Assembly: GCA_016650125.1 (NCBI GenBank)
Contig: JAENWT010000004.1
Location: 62,001-126,000 of the forward strand
Direction of reading: 5' to 3'
Length of the DNA: 64,000 nucleotides
Source of the DNA: Thermoleophilia bacterium
GTDB taxonomy: Bacteria; Actinomycetota; Thermoleophilia; Solirubrobacterales; 70-9
Shown here: piece after piece, positions 34,110-42,572 of the stretch
Layout: the number at the start of each line of letters is the position of its first letter
How positions within the stretch are numbered: the stretch's first letter is position 1
Position numbers and translations under genes: made by a program
Notes under the pieces: model-generated
The model's input: only the letters and a program-made list of their open reading frames with translations
Database searches by the model: none
What the model was told of the DNA's origin: nothing

Positions 34110-35687
34110 TCAGTGGGCGTTTGGAACACGGTTTGATCCTACGGGAGTAAAGGTCAGGACTCCGCCCGAACGGGACTCGCGCCGTAACCTCGCCCGCTTG
34201 ATGATCGCGCCGAGCATGACCGCAATTAAAACCCAGACCGCCACCGATACGAGGAAGGTCGGGTTGGAGAGAGCCGGAACCAGCAGTCCGGAGACCGCCG
34301 ATCCGGCCGAATCCTGCCAGCCATCGGCCGCGGGGGGCATCTTGCCGAAGAGCAACCGCTGGCCGGTGATCGACTCGGCGAGGCCGGTGAAGGAAACACC
34401 GATCAGGGCCACGATCGCCCGGTCGCGCCAGTCGTCGGCCAGGGCCGCGAGGACAGGCATGAACGGCGCCAGCCCGAGCGTGCCGAGCAGTGGGCCGGCC
34501 GGGCCGAAGACGAGCGGCCGTCCGGTGCCGCGCACGAAAATCGCCGGCAGGACGCCGATCAGTACGACCACCAGTGCCGCACCGGCCATGCCCGCGATCA
34601 CGGTCAGCCATGCGGCGAGCCCGGCCGCGCCGACAAGGAAGCCGAGCCGGGTGTTGATCAGCGCCAGCAGCGCAGAGATCAGGCTGATCAGGCTGACTGA
34701 CCCGAAATCGCCGGCACCGGTGACAATCATGCCGGTCGCGACCAGGCCGCCGACCGCGGCCGCCGCCGCGACGCGGGGAAGGTCGAATTCGGTGTCGGCG
34801 AAGGCGAAAGCCGAAGCGCGCTTGCGTGACTCGCCCGGGACGGTGTCATCGAGCTCATCGAGCGAGCCCTCGAGCTGGAGGCCGAGGGTCTCGAGGTCCG
34901 GTCGGTATTCCGGTTCGCGGTCCAGGCAGGCGTCGAGCAGGTCGGTCAACGGGGCCGGTAAGTCGGGCCGGCATTGCCCGAGCGGCGGCAGGTCCTGATC
35001 AAGCGCCCGCAAACTGGCTCCAGGAGTGGGTTTTCGCCGGGGGTTCTCACCGGTCCAAGCCTCGTACAGGGTCAGCGCGAGGGAGTAGACGTCGCCAGGC
35101 GGGCCAACCGGCTCACCTTCGGCCTGCTCCGGCGCCATGTAGGAGAGCGTCCCGAGCACGTCGCCGGTGTTGGTCAGGTCCTCGCCGTCGGTCAGCCGGG
35201 CCACGCCGAAATCCATCAGCTTGGCGCCACCTTCGCGGTAAGGGGAAATCAGGTTGGCCGGTTTGAGGTCCCGGTGGACCACGCCGCGGGAATGCGCGTG
35301 GTCGAGCGCCTCGCAAACGTCGGCGCCGATCTCGGCGACCTCACGGTCGCTGAGCAGATCACCGTCGATCAGCTCGCGCACGGTTTCGCCTTCGACCAGC
35401 TCCGAGATGAGAAAAGCGCGTCCGCCCTCCCTCCCGAACTCATGGTGCGCGAATTCGAAAAGCGTGACGATGCCCGGATGGTTCAGCCGGGCGGCAGCCT
35501 GGGCCTCCCGCTGGATCCGCGGGCCCGACTCCGGGCCGGTTTCGATCACCTTCACCGCAACGTCGCGCTCCAGCCGGTTGTCCCAGGCGCGGTAGACCGT
35601 GCCGAAGCCGCCCGCTCCGAGGCGGTCATTGACTTCGAAGCGCTGTAGTACGGTGGAGCCGATCATCTGCCCCTCTGCGTTCGGCAC
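34110..35687 (-). CDS. Ser/Thr protein kinase with polytopic C-terminal membrane domain
   Basis: A 525-residue protein. The kinase domain is about 15-270: GAGGFGTVY, K46, GVVHRDLKPANL (H138-R139-D140), DFGVARL (D159), APEQA. In place of a single anchor and sensor, residues about 295-500 form six to seven hydrophobic helices with only short loops. A basic tail (KRARLRRESRSGG) would face the cytosol. No extracytoplasmic domain is visible, so sensing is probably within the membrane. It sits just upstream of fhaA with 30 bp between, so it probably heads the operon. That position is not part of the mycobacterial arrangement as I know it. Confidence 0.88.
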   Translation of the reverse strand: MPNAEGQMIGSTVLQRFEVNDRLGAGGFGTVYRAWDNRLERDVAVKVIETGPESGPRIQREAQAAARLNHPGIVTLFEFAHHEFGREGGRAFLISELVEGETVRELIDGDLLSDREVAEIGADVCEALDHAHSRGVVHRDLKPANLISPYREGGAKLMDFGVARLTDGEDLTNTGDVLGTLSYMAPEQAEGEPVGPPGDVYSLALTLYEAWTGENPRRKPTPGASLRALDQDLPPLGQCRPDLPAPLTDLLDACLDREPEYRPDLETLGLQLEGSLDELDDTVPGESRKRASAFAFADTEFDLPRVAAAAAVGGLVATGMIVTGAGDFGSVSLISLISALLALINTRLGFLVGAAGLAAWLTVIAGMAGAALVVVLIGVLPAIFVRGTGRPLVFGPAGPLLGTLGLAPFMPVLAALADDWRDRAIVALIGVSFTGLAESITGQRLLFGKMPPAADGWQDSAGSAVSGLLVPALSNPTFLVSVAVWVLIAVMLGAIIKRARLRRESRSGGVLTFTPVGSNRVPNAH

Positions 35688-35804
35688 CGACTGCCCCGGC
35701 CCTTTGCCTGGGCGTTAAATGGCACCACTGCTGCCGAAACCCCTCAATTGCAGGGGAAGGGAATAGATTGGCCCTGCCGAACAGACTTCCTGTACGGCCT
35801 TTTT

Positions 35805-36911
35805 ATGGACTTTCCAGACCCAAACACAGATCCCGATCAACCCCTGCCGCCTCTCGAGCGGGAAGACGGCCCCCGTCCCCGGCGGCCGCGCCGTTCGGGT
35901 GGCTCTCGCGGTTCCGGTGGTGGCGGTCCGCGCCAGCAGCTGATGGCCCGCCGGGCCGCGGCACTCGGCGTCGGCATCGTCGTTCTGATCCTGCTCGTCT
36001 TCGGCGCCAAGGGTTGCCTCGACGCCCGCAAGAACCGTTCGCTCGAGGATTACTCCGGCAACGTGACCCAGGTGGTCGACGAGACGAACTCCCTCAGCAA
36101 GGCCTTCTTCGGCCGGCTCGAGGACCCGCAGGACCTGAGCGTGCCCGACTTCGTCAGCGAGATCGAATCCGACCGCAGCGCCATGGACGGATTCCTCAGC
36201 CGGGTCGAGAAGCTGAACACTCCCGGCGACATGAAGTCCGCCCAGTCCACCCTGCTGCTGGTCTACCAGCTGCGGGCGAGCGCGATGAACAAGATCGCCG
36301 ATCGCATGCCCACGGCTCTCGGCAACGAGGGCAAGGAGAAGGCGACCAAGACGATCGCCGGGCAGATGGAAGTTCTTTCGGCGGCTGACGTGCTCTACAA
36401 CCAGGTGACCCGCCACCAGATCGACAATACGATCGCGAGTAATGGCGCGTCCGCACCCGACGTGCCGAAGAGCACCTACGTTCCCGATTCGAGCTGGGTC
36501 GACCCCGGCAACGTCGGATCGGCGCTTGGCGGCGTCACCGGGGCAACCGCGGAAGCCACCGATGGCGGCGTGCACGGCACCGGTCTCGAGTCCGCCGCGA
36601 TCGGCGGGGTCACCCTCGACGCTTCGGTCTCGAACACGATTCCCGCCGGTACCGAGCCCGCGGTCGACGTTTCGGTGATGAACCAGGGCGACGGCGACGA
36701 ACCCGATATCCAGGTCACCGTTTCGGTTGACGGCGGTTCGGCCCTCAGCGGCTCGATCGACACACTGACCGCCGGGGAAACCGGAGTGGCAACGGTGCTG
36801 CTGACCCCGGCACCCAAGGGCGAAGTGACGATCGACGTCAATGTCGAGCCGGTTCCGGGTGAACAGGTCGCCGACAACAACGAAGCCTCTTACACCGTCA
36901 ACTTCGAGTAG
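35805..36911 (+). CDS. membrane-anchored protein with C-terminal CARDB-like domain
   Basis: A 368-residue protein of no named full-length family. A Pro/Arg/Gly-rich cytosolic head (about 1-50) precedes one membrane helix (about 52-70, ALGVGIVVLILLVFGAKGC). An all-helical extracytoplasmic region (about 75-220) follows, then a Ser/Gly linker and a beta-rich domain (about 255-368). The latter contains VSNTIPAGTEPAVDVSVMNQGDGDEP and ends VADNNEASYTVNFE, the CARDB-type pattern for cell adhesion-related folds. ATG 35805 is preferred to TTG 35748. It is divergent from the kinase gene at 35687, which fits a wall-associated role (inference), and lies 4 bp upstream of pheA. Confidence 0.7.
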   Translation: MDFPDPNTDPDQPLPPLEREDGPRPRRPRRSGGSRGSGGGGPRQQLMARRAAALGVGIVVLILLVFGAKGCLDARKNRSLEDYSGNVTQVVDETNSLSKAFFGRLEDPQDLSVPDFVSEIESDRSAMDGFLSRVEKLNTPGDMKSAQSTLLLVYQLRASAMNKIADRMPTALGNEGKEKATKTIAGQMEVLSAADVLYNQVTRHQIDNTIASNGASAPDVPKSTYVPDSSWVDPGNVGSALGGVTGATAEATDGGVHGTGLESAAIGGVTLDASVSNTIPAGTEPAVDVSVMNQGDGDEPDIQVTVSVDGGSALSGSIDTLTAGETGVATVLLTPAPKGEVTIDVNVEPVPGEQVADNNEASYTVNFE

Positions 36912-36915
36912 CACC

Positions 36916-37779
36916 GTGCGGATCGCCTACCTCGGGCCGGCCGGTACCTTCAGTGAAGATGCGCTCCGCCAGAGCGGTTTCGCCAGTGAGGGTTTCGAGC
37001 CCGTGCCCTGCGACACGATCCGCGAAGTGGTCGAGGCGATCGGCGCCGGGGCGGCCGACCGCGCACTGTCGCCGATCGAGAACTCGATCGAAGGTTCGAT
37101 CCGCGGCACCCTCGACGGCCTGGTCGACCAGGCCGATCACGTCGCCATCCTCGGTGAGTACGACCACCAGATCCGCTCGGCCCTGATCGCCCGCACCGAG
37201 CTGGAGCCAAGCGAGATCACGGCGGTCATCTCGCATCCCCAGCCGCTGGCCCAGTGCGCGCGGTTCCTGCGTGACGAGCTGCCCGGGGCCCGGCTCGAAG
37301 TCGCCGACAGCACCAGTTCCGCGGTACTCCGGGTCAGCCAGAGCGAGGGGCCGGTTGCGGCGCTCGCGCCGGCGTCGGCCGCCGCGCTCTACGACTGCCG
37401 GATCCTGCGCGAGGGCATCGAGGACGAGCCCGGCAACGTCACCCGCTTCGTCTGGCTCGGCGACCGCGAGGCCGAACCGGTCGCTCAACAGGGCCCGCTC
37501 TGGAAGACCACGCTAGTCTTCTCCGAACTCGGCGCCGACCATCCCGGCGCCCTGGTCGACGCGTTGCTCGAGTTCTCCGCCCGCGACATCAACCTGATCC
37601 GCATCGAGTCGAGGCCACTGCGCCGCGAACTCGGCCGGTACCGCTTCTTCATCGACGTCGAGGGGCCCCGGACCGACCGCGGTGTGGCCGACGCGATCGC
37701 CGGCCTCCGCGAGAAGGCCGAGTCGGTGCGCATCCTCGGGTCATATCCCGTCTCGATCCCGGGTCCGGCCGGCGTCTAG
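36916..37779 (+). CDS. pheA: prephenate dehydratase
   Basis: A 287-residue monofunctional PheA converting prephenate to phenylpyruvate for phenylalanine synthesis. Start GTG 36916 begins VRIAYLGPAGTFSEDALRQ. Catalytic and substrate motifs are ALSPIENSIEGSIRGTLDGL and DSTSSAVLRVSQSEG, with NVTRFVWLGDRE closing the catalytic domain. The C-terminal ACT domain (about 195-275) has GALVDALLEFSARDINLIRIESRPLRRELGRYRFFIDVEG, the GAL and ESRP motifs for Phe feedback binding. There is no chorismate mutase domain. Its stop shares CTAG with the stop of the converging GntR gene. Confidence 0.94.
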   Translation: MRIAYLGPAGTFSEDALRQSGFASEGFEPVPCDTIREVVEAIGAGAADRALSPIENSIEGSIRGTLDGLVDQADHVAILGEYDHQIRSALIARTELEPSEITAVISHPQPLAQCARFLRDELPGARLEVADSTSSAVLRVSQSEGPVAALAPASAAALYDCRILREGIEDEPGNVTRFVWLGDREAEPVAQQGPLWKTTLVFSELGADHPGALVDALLEFSARDINLIRIESRPLRRELGRYRFFIDVEGPRTDRGVADAIAGLREKAESVRILGSYPVSIPGPAGV

Positions 37780-38477
37780 TCTTTTCCGGCTTGACTCTCG
37801 ATCGCCTTGAGGGTCGTTTCAAGATGGTGCCTGCTGTACCGGATTGCCGCATCGACGTCACCCCGGCGATAGGCGCCGAGAATCTCGGCGTGATCCCGAT
37901 CGGCCCGCTTGATCAACGAAGGCCTGGCTTGAAGCGACCACGCGACCTGGATCGCCGACGCGTTGCGAAGTTGCACGATGATGCCGTTCAACCTCGAGGC
38001 CGACTTCCGATCGTCAAGCAGAGCGTGAAATTGCCAGTTCATCCGGATCCAGTCGCCGGCATCTTCGACTCGCTCCATCTCGGCCAGCAGGCTCTCGGCG
38101 CGCTCCAGATCGACTTCGGCGATCGCACCGACCGACCGGGTGATGGCGAGCGGTTCGAGCGCCAAACGTAGTTCGTAGATCTCCCTGGCTTCGACCAGCG
38201 TCGGGGTGTGAACGATCGAGCTCCGGTAAGAATCGAAGTCGATCAGGCCCTCCGCGGCCAGATCCCTGATCGCCTCGCGGATCGGGGTTTTGCTCACCCC
38301 GAGCTGCTCGCTCAACTCCGCCTGAACCAGGGGCGTACCCGACTCCAGCTCTCCGCTCAGAATGGCTTTGCGAAGGGTTTCGAGCACGTTTTCATGGGTC
38401 GTGCGCCGGGCGACGCCTTTGAGCCGCGGGATCGCGGGGAGCGCTGTTCGCGGGGACCTCCGGGGTTGAGTGGCGAT
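37776..38477 (-). CDS. GntR/FCD regulator A, apparent ATC start
   Basis: A 233-residue repressor-type protein: winged HTH (about 31-95, LSEQLGVSKTPIREAIRDLAAEGL) and an FCD ligand domain (about 105-225). It is closely similar to the regulator at 49959-50672. A conventional start would be GTG 38387, but that cuts into helix 1, and the residues PRLKGVARRTTHEN before it still match the paralog. Between the in-frame upstream stop and 38387 there is no ATG, GTG or TTG. An ATC at 38477 lies six bases after AAGGAG. The gene is divergent from the Rid/ABC operon, whose operator palindrome lies between them. Annotators using usual starts will give 37776-38387. Confidence 0.85.
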   Translation of the reverse strand: MATQPRRSPRTALPAIPRLKGVARRTTHENVLETLRKAILSGELESGTPLVQAELSEQLGVSKTPIREAIRDLAAEGLIDFDSYRSSIVHTPTLVEAREIYELRLALEPLAITRSVGAIAEVDLERAESLLAEMERVEDAGDWIRMNWQFHALLDDRKSASRLNGIIVQLRNASAIQVAWSLQARPSLIKRADRDHAEILGAYRRGDVDAAIRYSRHHLETTLKAIESQAGKD

Positions 38478-38483
38478 GCGTCT

Positions 38484-38489
38484 CTCCTT
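38484..38489 (-). promoter_or_regulatory. ribosome binding site AAGGAG before an ATC start
   Basis: On the minus strand AAGGAG (38489-38484) is followed by AGACGC and then ATC GCC. The same arrangement, AAGGAG-N6-ATCGCC, precedes the paralog at 49959. The codon distance from ATC to the conserved V-L-E-T is identical (30 codons) in both genes. Confidence 0.65.
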
Positions 38490-38557
38490 GGACGAATGGT
38501 GGCAAGCCGGCCGGAACTCCGGTCCGGGACGTGAATGTGCGTTCTACTCGACTATGT

Positions 38558-38569
38558 ATGATATATCAT
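38558..38569. promoter_or_regulatory. perfect palindrome ATGATATATCAT, candidate GntR operator
   Basis: A 12-bp perfect palindrome in the 122-bp divergent gap between GntR A and the Rid gene, 30 bp before the latter's start. The AT-rich core stands out from the GC-rich surroundings. A related core, TATGATATACGAT, occurs at 45230-45242 before the alpha/beta hydrolase gene. It probably binds GntR A and/or B (inference). Confidence 0.55.
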
Positions 38570-38599
38570 CTACTACCGACGATCTGGAGGAGATACTCG

Positions 38600-39058
38600 A
38601 TGGAAAGCTCGTCAAACGATGTTGCAGCCCCGCTGGCCCGCTACGCGCCGTTCCGGCGTGCCGGAGACCTCGTCTACTTCGCCGGAGTGGTGCCGGCCGA
38701 CCCCAACACCGGCAAGTTGATCGGTGGCTACGAGGACCTGCCCGACGCCATCCGCAAGGAGATCGGCGAAACCGGAGAGATGTCCGTGGACACCAAGGAC
38801 GGGCCGATCGCGGCGCAATCGTGGTTCGTGCTCGACGCCCTCAAGCGGACGGTCGAGTCGGCCGGTGGCTCACTCGAAGACGTGGTCAACCTGACTCAGT
38901 ACTTCACCGACCTGAGGGACTTTCCCGGGTACAACCGCATCCGGACTTCGTTCTTCGAGACGCCACCCGCGAGCACTTGCGTCCGGGTCCTGGAACTTCT
39001 ACCGACGCCACAAAGCCGGCTCGAAGTACAGGCCGTGGCTTACATCCCCTTGGGCTGA
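38600..39058 (+). CDS. Rid-family protein lacking the catalytic arginine
   Basis: A 152-residue YjgF/YER057c/UK114 protein. The ATG at 38600 has an excellent GGAGGAG site and is preferred to the long upstream frame. Family segments include YAPFRRAGDLVYFAGVVPADPNTG, AAQSWFVLDALKRTVESAGGSLEDVVNLTQYFTDLRDFPGYN and PPASTCVRVLELL. In RidA the last reads P-A-R-S-x-V, with the Arg needed for imine hydrolysis; here Ser/Thr occupy that site. It therefore belongs with Rid subfamilies that lack deaminase activity and often sit in catabolic operons. The stop overlaps the ABC ATPase start (TGATG). Confidence 0.88.
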   Translation: MESSSNDVAAPLARYAPFRRAGDLVYFAGVVPADPNTGKLIGGYEDLPDAIRKEIGETGEMSVDTKDGPIAAQSWFVLDALKRTVESAGGSLEDVVNLTQYFTDLRDFPGYNRIRTSFFETPPASTCVRVLELLPTPQSRLEVQAVAYIPLG

Positions 39059-40569
39059 TGACCGCCCCCGTCCTCTCGATCGAAGGCGCAGTCAAGACGT
39101 ATCCCGGCGTGCGGGCCCTCGACGACGTATCGCTGGAGCTGCGGGCGGGCGAGGTCCACGCACTGATCGGCGAAAACGGAGCGGGCAAGTCCACCCTGAT
39201 CAAGATGCTCTCCGGCGCCGAACAGCCGGACAGCGGCCAGGTCCGCATGAACGGCGAACCGGTCCAGTTCGCCAGTCCGGCCGAAGCCCGCAAGCGGGGA
39301 GTGGCCGCGATCTTCCAGGAGCTCGCGATCGAGCCCTGGTTGCCGGTGAGTGCCAACGTGATGCTCGGGAACGAGCCCACAAGGGGCTTCGGCCTGCGGA
39401 TGCTGGCCAAGGGCCCGGCCGAGCAACGCACCCGCGAGGTACTCGATCAGCTCGGCGCCCAGGCCATCCGGGCCGGCGAAGCCGCCGGACCGCTTTCCAC
39501 CGCGCAGAAGCAATTGATCGAGATCGCCCGTGCGATCGCCCTCGAAGCACCGGTAATCATCATGGACGAGCCGACCGCTTCGCTGCCCGGATCCGACGCC
39601 GAGAACCTGCTTCGCATAGTCGCCGGGATCCGCGACAACGGCGGTACCGTCGTCTACGTCTCGCACCGGCTGGAGGAGGTCAAAGCGATCGCCGACCGGG
39701 TGACCGTGCTGCGGAACGGCGCCCGGGTCCACACCGGACCGGCCTCCGAACTATCGACCGAGCAGATGATCGAGTTGATGGTCGGGCATCGGGTCGAGGA
39801 CCTTTTCCCGGCGCCGACCAGCGTGCCAGCCGAGACCCGGCTCGAGGTGAAAGGGCTCTGCCGCGAGGGCGCCTTCGAAGACGTCTCGTTCACCGTGAAG
39901 GCGGGCGAGATTCTCGGGGTCGCCGGGCTGGTCGGTGCCGGTCGTTCCGAGGTAATGCGCGCGATCTCGGGCGCCGATCCCTATGACAGCGGCGAGATGA
40001 CGGTCGACGGCAAGACCTTTCGGCCACGCAACCCGCGCGACGGGATCGCCCGCGGGATCGCTTACCTGCCGGAAGATCGCAAGGAACAAGGCCTGATCCT
40101 CTCGATGTCCTGCCAGGAGAACATCGCCATGGCCACCCTGGACCGGTTTAGTCCACGCGGTTTCATCCACAAACGAGCCTTGCGAACCCGCACCTCGGAG
40201 GTCGCCGGGCGACTCAGACTCCGCGGCAACATCGAGTCCGATGCCCGCACCCTGTCCGGCGGCAACCAGCAGAAGCTGGTGATCGGCAAATGGGTGATGA
40301 GCGAAGCCGGGGTCCTGATCTTCGACGAGCCCACCCGCGGGATCGACGTCGGCGCGAAGCCCGAGGTCTACCGCCTAATGCACGAGCTGGCCGAGAACGG
40401 CGCGGCCGTGATCGTTGTGTCTTCCGAATTGACCGAAGTGATGAATGTCTCCCACCGCCTGATCGTCATGTCGGGCGGCCGCATCCGCGACGAACTGAAC
40501 CGAGAGGAGTTCGATGAACACCGCATCCTCAACGCCGCCTTCGCGGCTCACGCCGATGCCCGGGTCTGA
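39058..40569 (+). CDS. ribose-type (CUT2) ABC transporter ATPase, two NBDs
   Basis: A 503-residue tandem nucleotide-binding subunit of the RbsA/XylG/MglA type that powers uptake. NBD1: Walker A GENGAGKSTL (38-47), STAQKQLIEIARAI as its signature region, Walker B VIIMDEPTASL. NBD2: the usual degenerate Walker A VGAGRSEV, signature LSGGNQQK, Walker B LIFDEPTRGIDVG. ATG 39058 overlaps the Rid stop by one base; the much longer frame from 38470 only covers upstream DNA. It forms a complete importer with the next two genes. CUT2 systems move pentoses but also some non-sugar ligands such as autoinducer-2. Confidence 0.93.
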   Translation: MTAPVLSIEGAVKTYPGVRALDDVSLELRAGEVHALIGENGAGKSTLIKMLSGAEQPDSGQVRMNGEPVQFASPAEARKRGVAAIFQELAIEPWLPVSANVMLGNEPTRGFGLRMLAKGPAEQRTREVLDQLGAQAIRAGEAAGPLSTAQKQLIEIARAIALEAPVIIMDEPTASLPGSDAENLLRIVAGIRDNGGTVVYVSHRLEEVKAIADRVTVLRNGARVHTGPASELSTEQMIELMVGHRVEDLFPAPTSVPAETRLEVKGLCREGAFEDVSFTVKAGEILGVAGLVGAGRSEVMRAISGADPYDSGEMTVDGKTFRPRNPRDGIARGIAYLPEDRKEQGLILSMSCQENIAMATLDRFSPRGFIHKRALRTRTSEVAGRLRLRGNIESDARTLSGGNQQKLVIGKWVMSEAGVLIFDEPTRGIDVGAKPEVYRLMHELAENGAAVIVVSSELTEVMNVSHRLIVMSGGRIRDELNREEFDEHRILNAAFAAHADARV

Positions 40570-41551
40570 AAATCCGGCACCGGAAACCGCCGGCCGGGTG
40601 AAGAGCCGGCTGCCAAGGAGAATCAGGCGTGAGGACCTGCGCCAAGCCGGGCTGCCACTGGCCGTGCTCGTCCTTTTCATCATCTTCACGCTGAACTCGA
40701 GCGTCTTCTTCACCCCGGCGAACTTCCAGAACGTCGGGCTCGCCGCCGCGGCGCTCGCCCTCGTCTCGTTCGGCCAATGCTTCGTGGTGCTGACCGCGGG
40801 CATCGACCTCTCGGTCGGTTCAACCGTGGCCCTGGTCAGCGTGGTTGCGGCCAAGGTGATGGAGAGCTCCGGCCCGGTCGTCGGTGTGCTCGCCGGGCTC
40901 GCCGCCGGGATCGCGGTCGGGGTGGTCAACGGCTTCGTGGTCACCAGGCTCAAAGTCGTCCCCTTCGTCGCGACCCTGGCGATGCTCTCGATCGCCGCCG
41001 GTCTCGCGCTCAGTTTGAGCGGTGGTACGCCGGTCAGCGGCCTGCCATCGAGCTTCACCGACATCGCCAGTACTCGCCTGCTCGGGGTCCCGTTACCGGC
41101 GGTGATCGCGCTGGCGTTCTTCGTGATCGCCTGGGTGATCCTGCGGTTCAGCCGCATCGGCCGTCACATCTACGCGGTCGGCGGGAACCTCGAAGCCGCC
41201 AGGCTCTCCGGCATCCAGGTCGAGCGGGTCGCGATGTCGTCCTACGTGATCTGCTCGACCTTCGCCGCCTTCGGGGCGCTGGTCCTGACCGCGCGGGTCG
41301 CCTCGGGACAGCCGACCCTGGGTTCCGACCTGGCACTCCAGTCGGTGGCGGCAGTCGTGCTGGGTGGCGTATCCCTCTTCGGCGGCCGCGGCTCGGTAGT
41401 CGGGGTCCTGTTCGGCGTGATCTTCGTGAGCGTGCTCAGCAACGGTCTGAACCTGGTCGGAGTCAGCTCATACACCCAGATGCTCGTACTTGGCACCGCC
41501 TTGATCGCGGTGCTTGCAATCGACTGGCGTCTCTTCCGAGACGCCGACTGA
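40514..41551 (+). CDS. ribose-type ABC transporter permease
   Basis: A 345-residue RbsC-like permease with about 10 membrane helices. Family marks: FGQCFVVLTAGIDLSVGSTVALVSVVAAKV, then GVVNGFVVTRLKVVPFVATLAML, GRHIYAVGGNLEAARLSGI (the cytoplasmic loop contacting the ATPase) and GSVVGVLFGVIFVSVLSNGLNL. ATG 40514 has a strong AGAGGAG and overlaps the ATPase gene by 56 bp; an alternative ATG at 40556 would shorten the overlap to 14 bp. The N-terminal 40 residues are hydrophilic and cytosolic. Confidence 0.92.
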   Translation: MNTASSTPPSRLTPMPGSENPAPETAGRVKSRLPRRIRREDLRQAGLPLAVLVLFIIFTLNSSVFFTPANFQNVGLAAAALALVSFGQCFVVLTAGIDLSVGSTVALVSVVAAKVMESSGPVVGVLAGLAAGIAVGVVNGFVVTRLKVVPFVATLAMLSIAAGLALSLSGGTPVSGLPSSFTDIASTRLLGVPLPAVIALAFFVIAWVILRFSRIGRHIYAVGGNLEAARLSGIQVERVAMSSYVICSTFAAFGALVLTARVASGQPTLGSDLALQSVAAVVLGGVSLFGGRGSVVGVLFGVIFVSVLSNGLNLVGVSSYTQMLVLGTALIAVLAIDWRLFRDAD

Positions 41552-41584
41552 ACCATCGTCCATGAACACAACGAGAGGTAAGCA

Positions 41585-42565
41585 ATGTTGAGAAGAAGCA
41601 GATGGGTCACGGTCGTGGCCTCAGTACTGATACTCGCCGGGGGCGTGGCCGCCTGTGGCGATTCCGGAGATAGCGACAGCGGCGGAGACGGCGGCACGAT
41701 CGGCGTTTCGGTGCCGACGGTCGAAGGCCCGTTCTTCACGGCCATGCTCTACGGCATCAACGACGAAGCCGAGAAGCTGGGCATCAGCGTCGACACGATG
41801 GACGCCGGCGGCTACGAAAACGTGGATCAGCAGGTCGATCAGTTCCAGTCCCTGATCGTGAAGCAACCGGATTCGATCCTCGTCGATCCAGCCGACCCGA
41901 CGACGATCGAAGCCTCGGTGGATCAGGCCATGAGCGCCGGCATCGACGTGATCGGTTCCGGCGACCCGGCCCCGAACGCGACCGCCAACGTCTCTTCCAG
42001 CCATTGCGAGATCGGCAAGGCGATGGCGGTAGGAGCGAAGAAGCTGCTTCCGGACGGAGGCACTCTGGCCATGCTCACCGGGCCGGCCGGCGCCACCTGG
42101 ACCTCGGATCGTCTCAAGTGCTTCAAGGAATCGATCGACGGGTCGGGCATCGAGATCGTCGCCGAGAAGTCGAGTGATCCCGCGGTCGAGCAGGGCGTCA
42201 CCATCGCCACCGACTTCCTGCAGCGTTACCCCGATCTCGATCTGATCTACGGGGCCGACGACACGGTCGGCGTGGGAGCGGCTCAGGCCGTGAAAGCGGC
42301 CGATCGTTGCGGCAAGACCCAGGTCCTGACCGCGGTGCTCGGACGTCAGGTCGAACAGCAGATGAAGGCAGGGTGCGTCCAGTACATCGTCGCCCAGCAG
42401 ACCGTGAAGATCGGCCGGGTCGCGGTTCAGACGGCGCAGAAGCTGGCCGACGGCGAAACGCTCCCCGAGACCGAGGTCGCCATTCCGCTGATCCCGGTCA
42501 CCCCCGACAACGTGGACTCGGTCGACGTCAGCACGATGCGCGAGCCCGACAACTACACACCGTAA
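41585..42565 (+). CDS. ribose-type ABC transporter substrate-binding lipoprotein
   Basis: A 326-residue periplasmic-binding protein of the RbsB/Peripla_BP_4 family. Signal peptide with lipobox V-A-A-C24 (LAGGVAACGDSG), then a Ser/Asp/Gly linker. The mature domain begins TIGVSVPTVEGPFFTAMLYGINDEAEKLGI. Other typical parts are QVDQFQSLIVKQPDSILVDP, GSGDPAP, and DLDLIYGADDTVGVGAAQAV. RBS GAGAGG lies upstream of the ATG. The ligand pocket lacks an obvious sugar-binding signature I could name, so the ligand may be the nitrogen compound degraded by the neighbouring enzymes (inference). Confidence 0.92.
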   Translation: MLRRSRWVTVVASVLILAGGVAACGDSGDSDSGGDGGTIGVSVPTVEGPFFTAMLYGINDEAEKLGISVDTMDAGGYENVDQQVDQFQSLIVKQPDSILVDPADPTTIEASVDQAMSAGIDVIGSGDPAPNATANVSSSHCEIGKAMAVGAKKLLPDGGTLAMLTGPAGATWTSDRLKCFKESIDGSGIEIVAEKSSDPAVEQGVTIATDFLQRYPDLDLIYGADDTVGVGAAQAVKAADRCGKTQVLTAVLGRQVEQQMKAGCVQYIVAQQTVKIGRVAVQTAQKLADGETLPETEVAIPLIPVTPDNVDSVDVSTMREPDNYTP

Positions 42566-42572
42566 GGAAGCG

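Noticed and set aside
38470-39057. N-terminal extension of the ribose-type ATPase
   Set aside because: The frame is open but overlaps the Rid gene out of frame and has no ABC features. ATG 39058 overlaps the Rid stop in the TGATG manner and starts the usual ATPase sequence.
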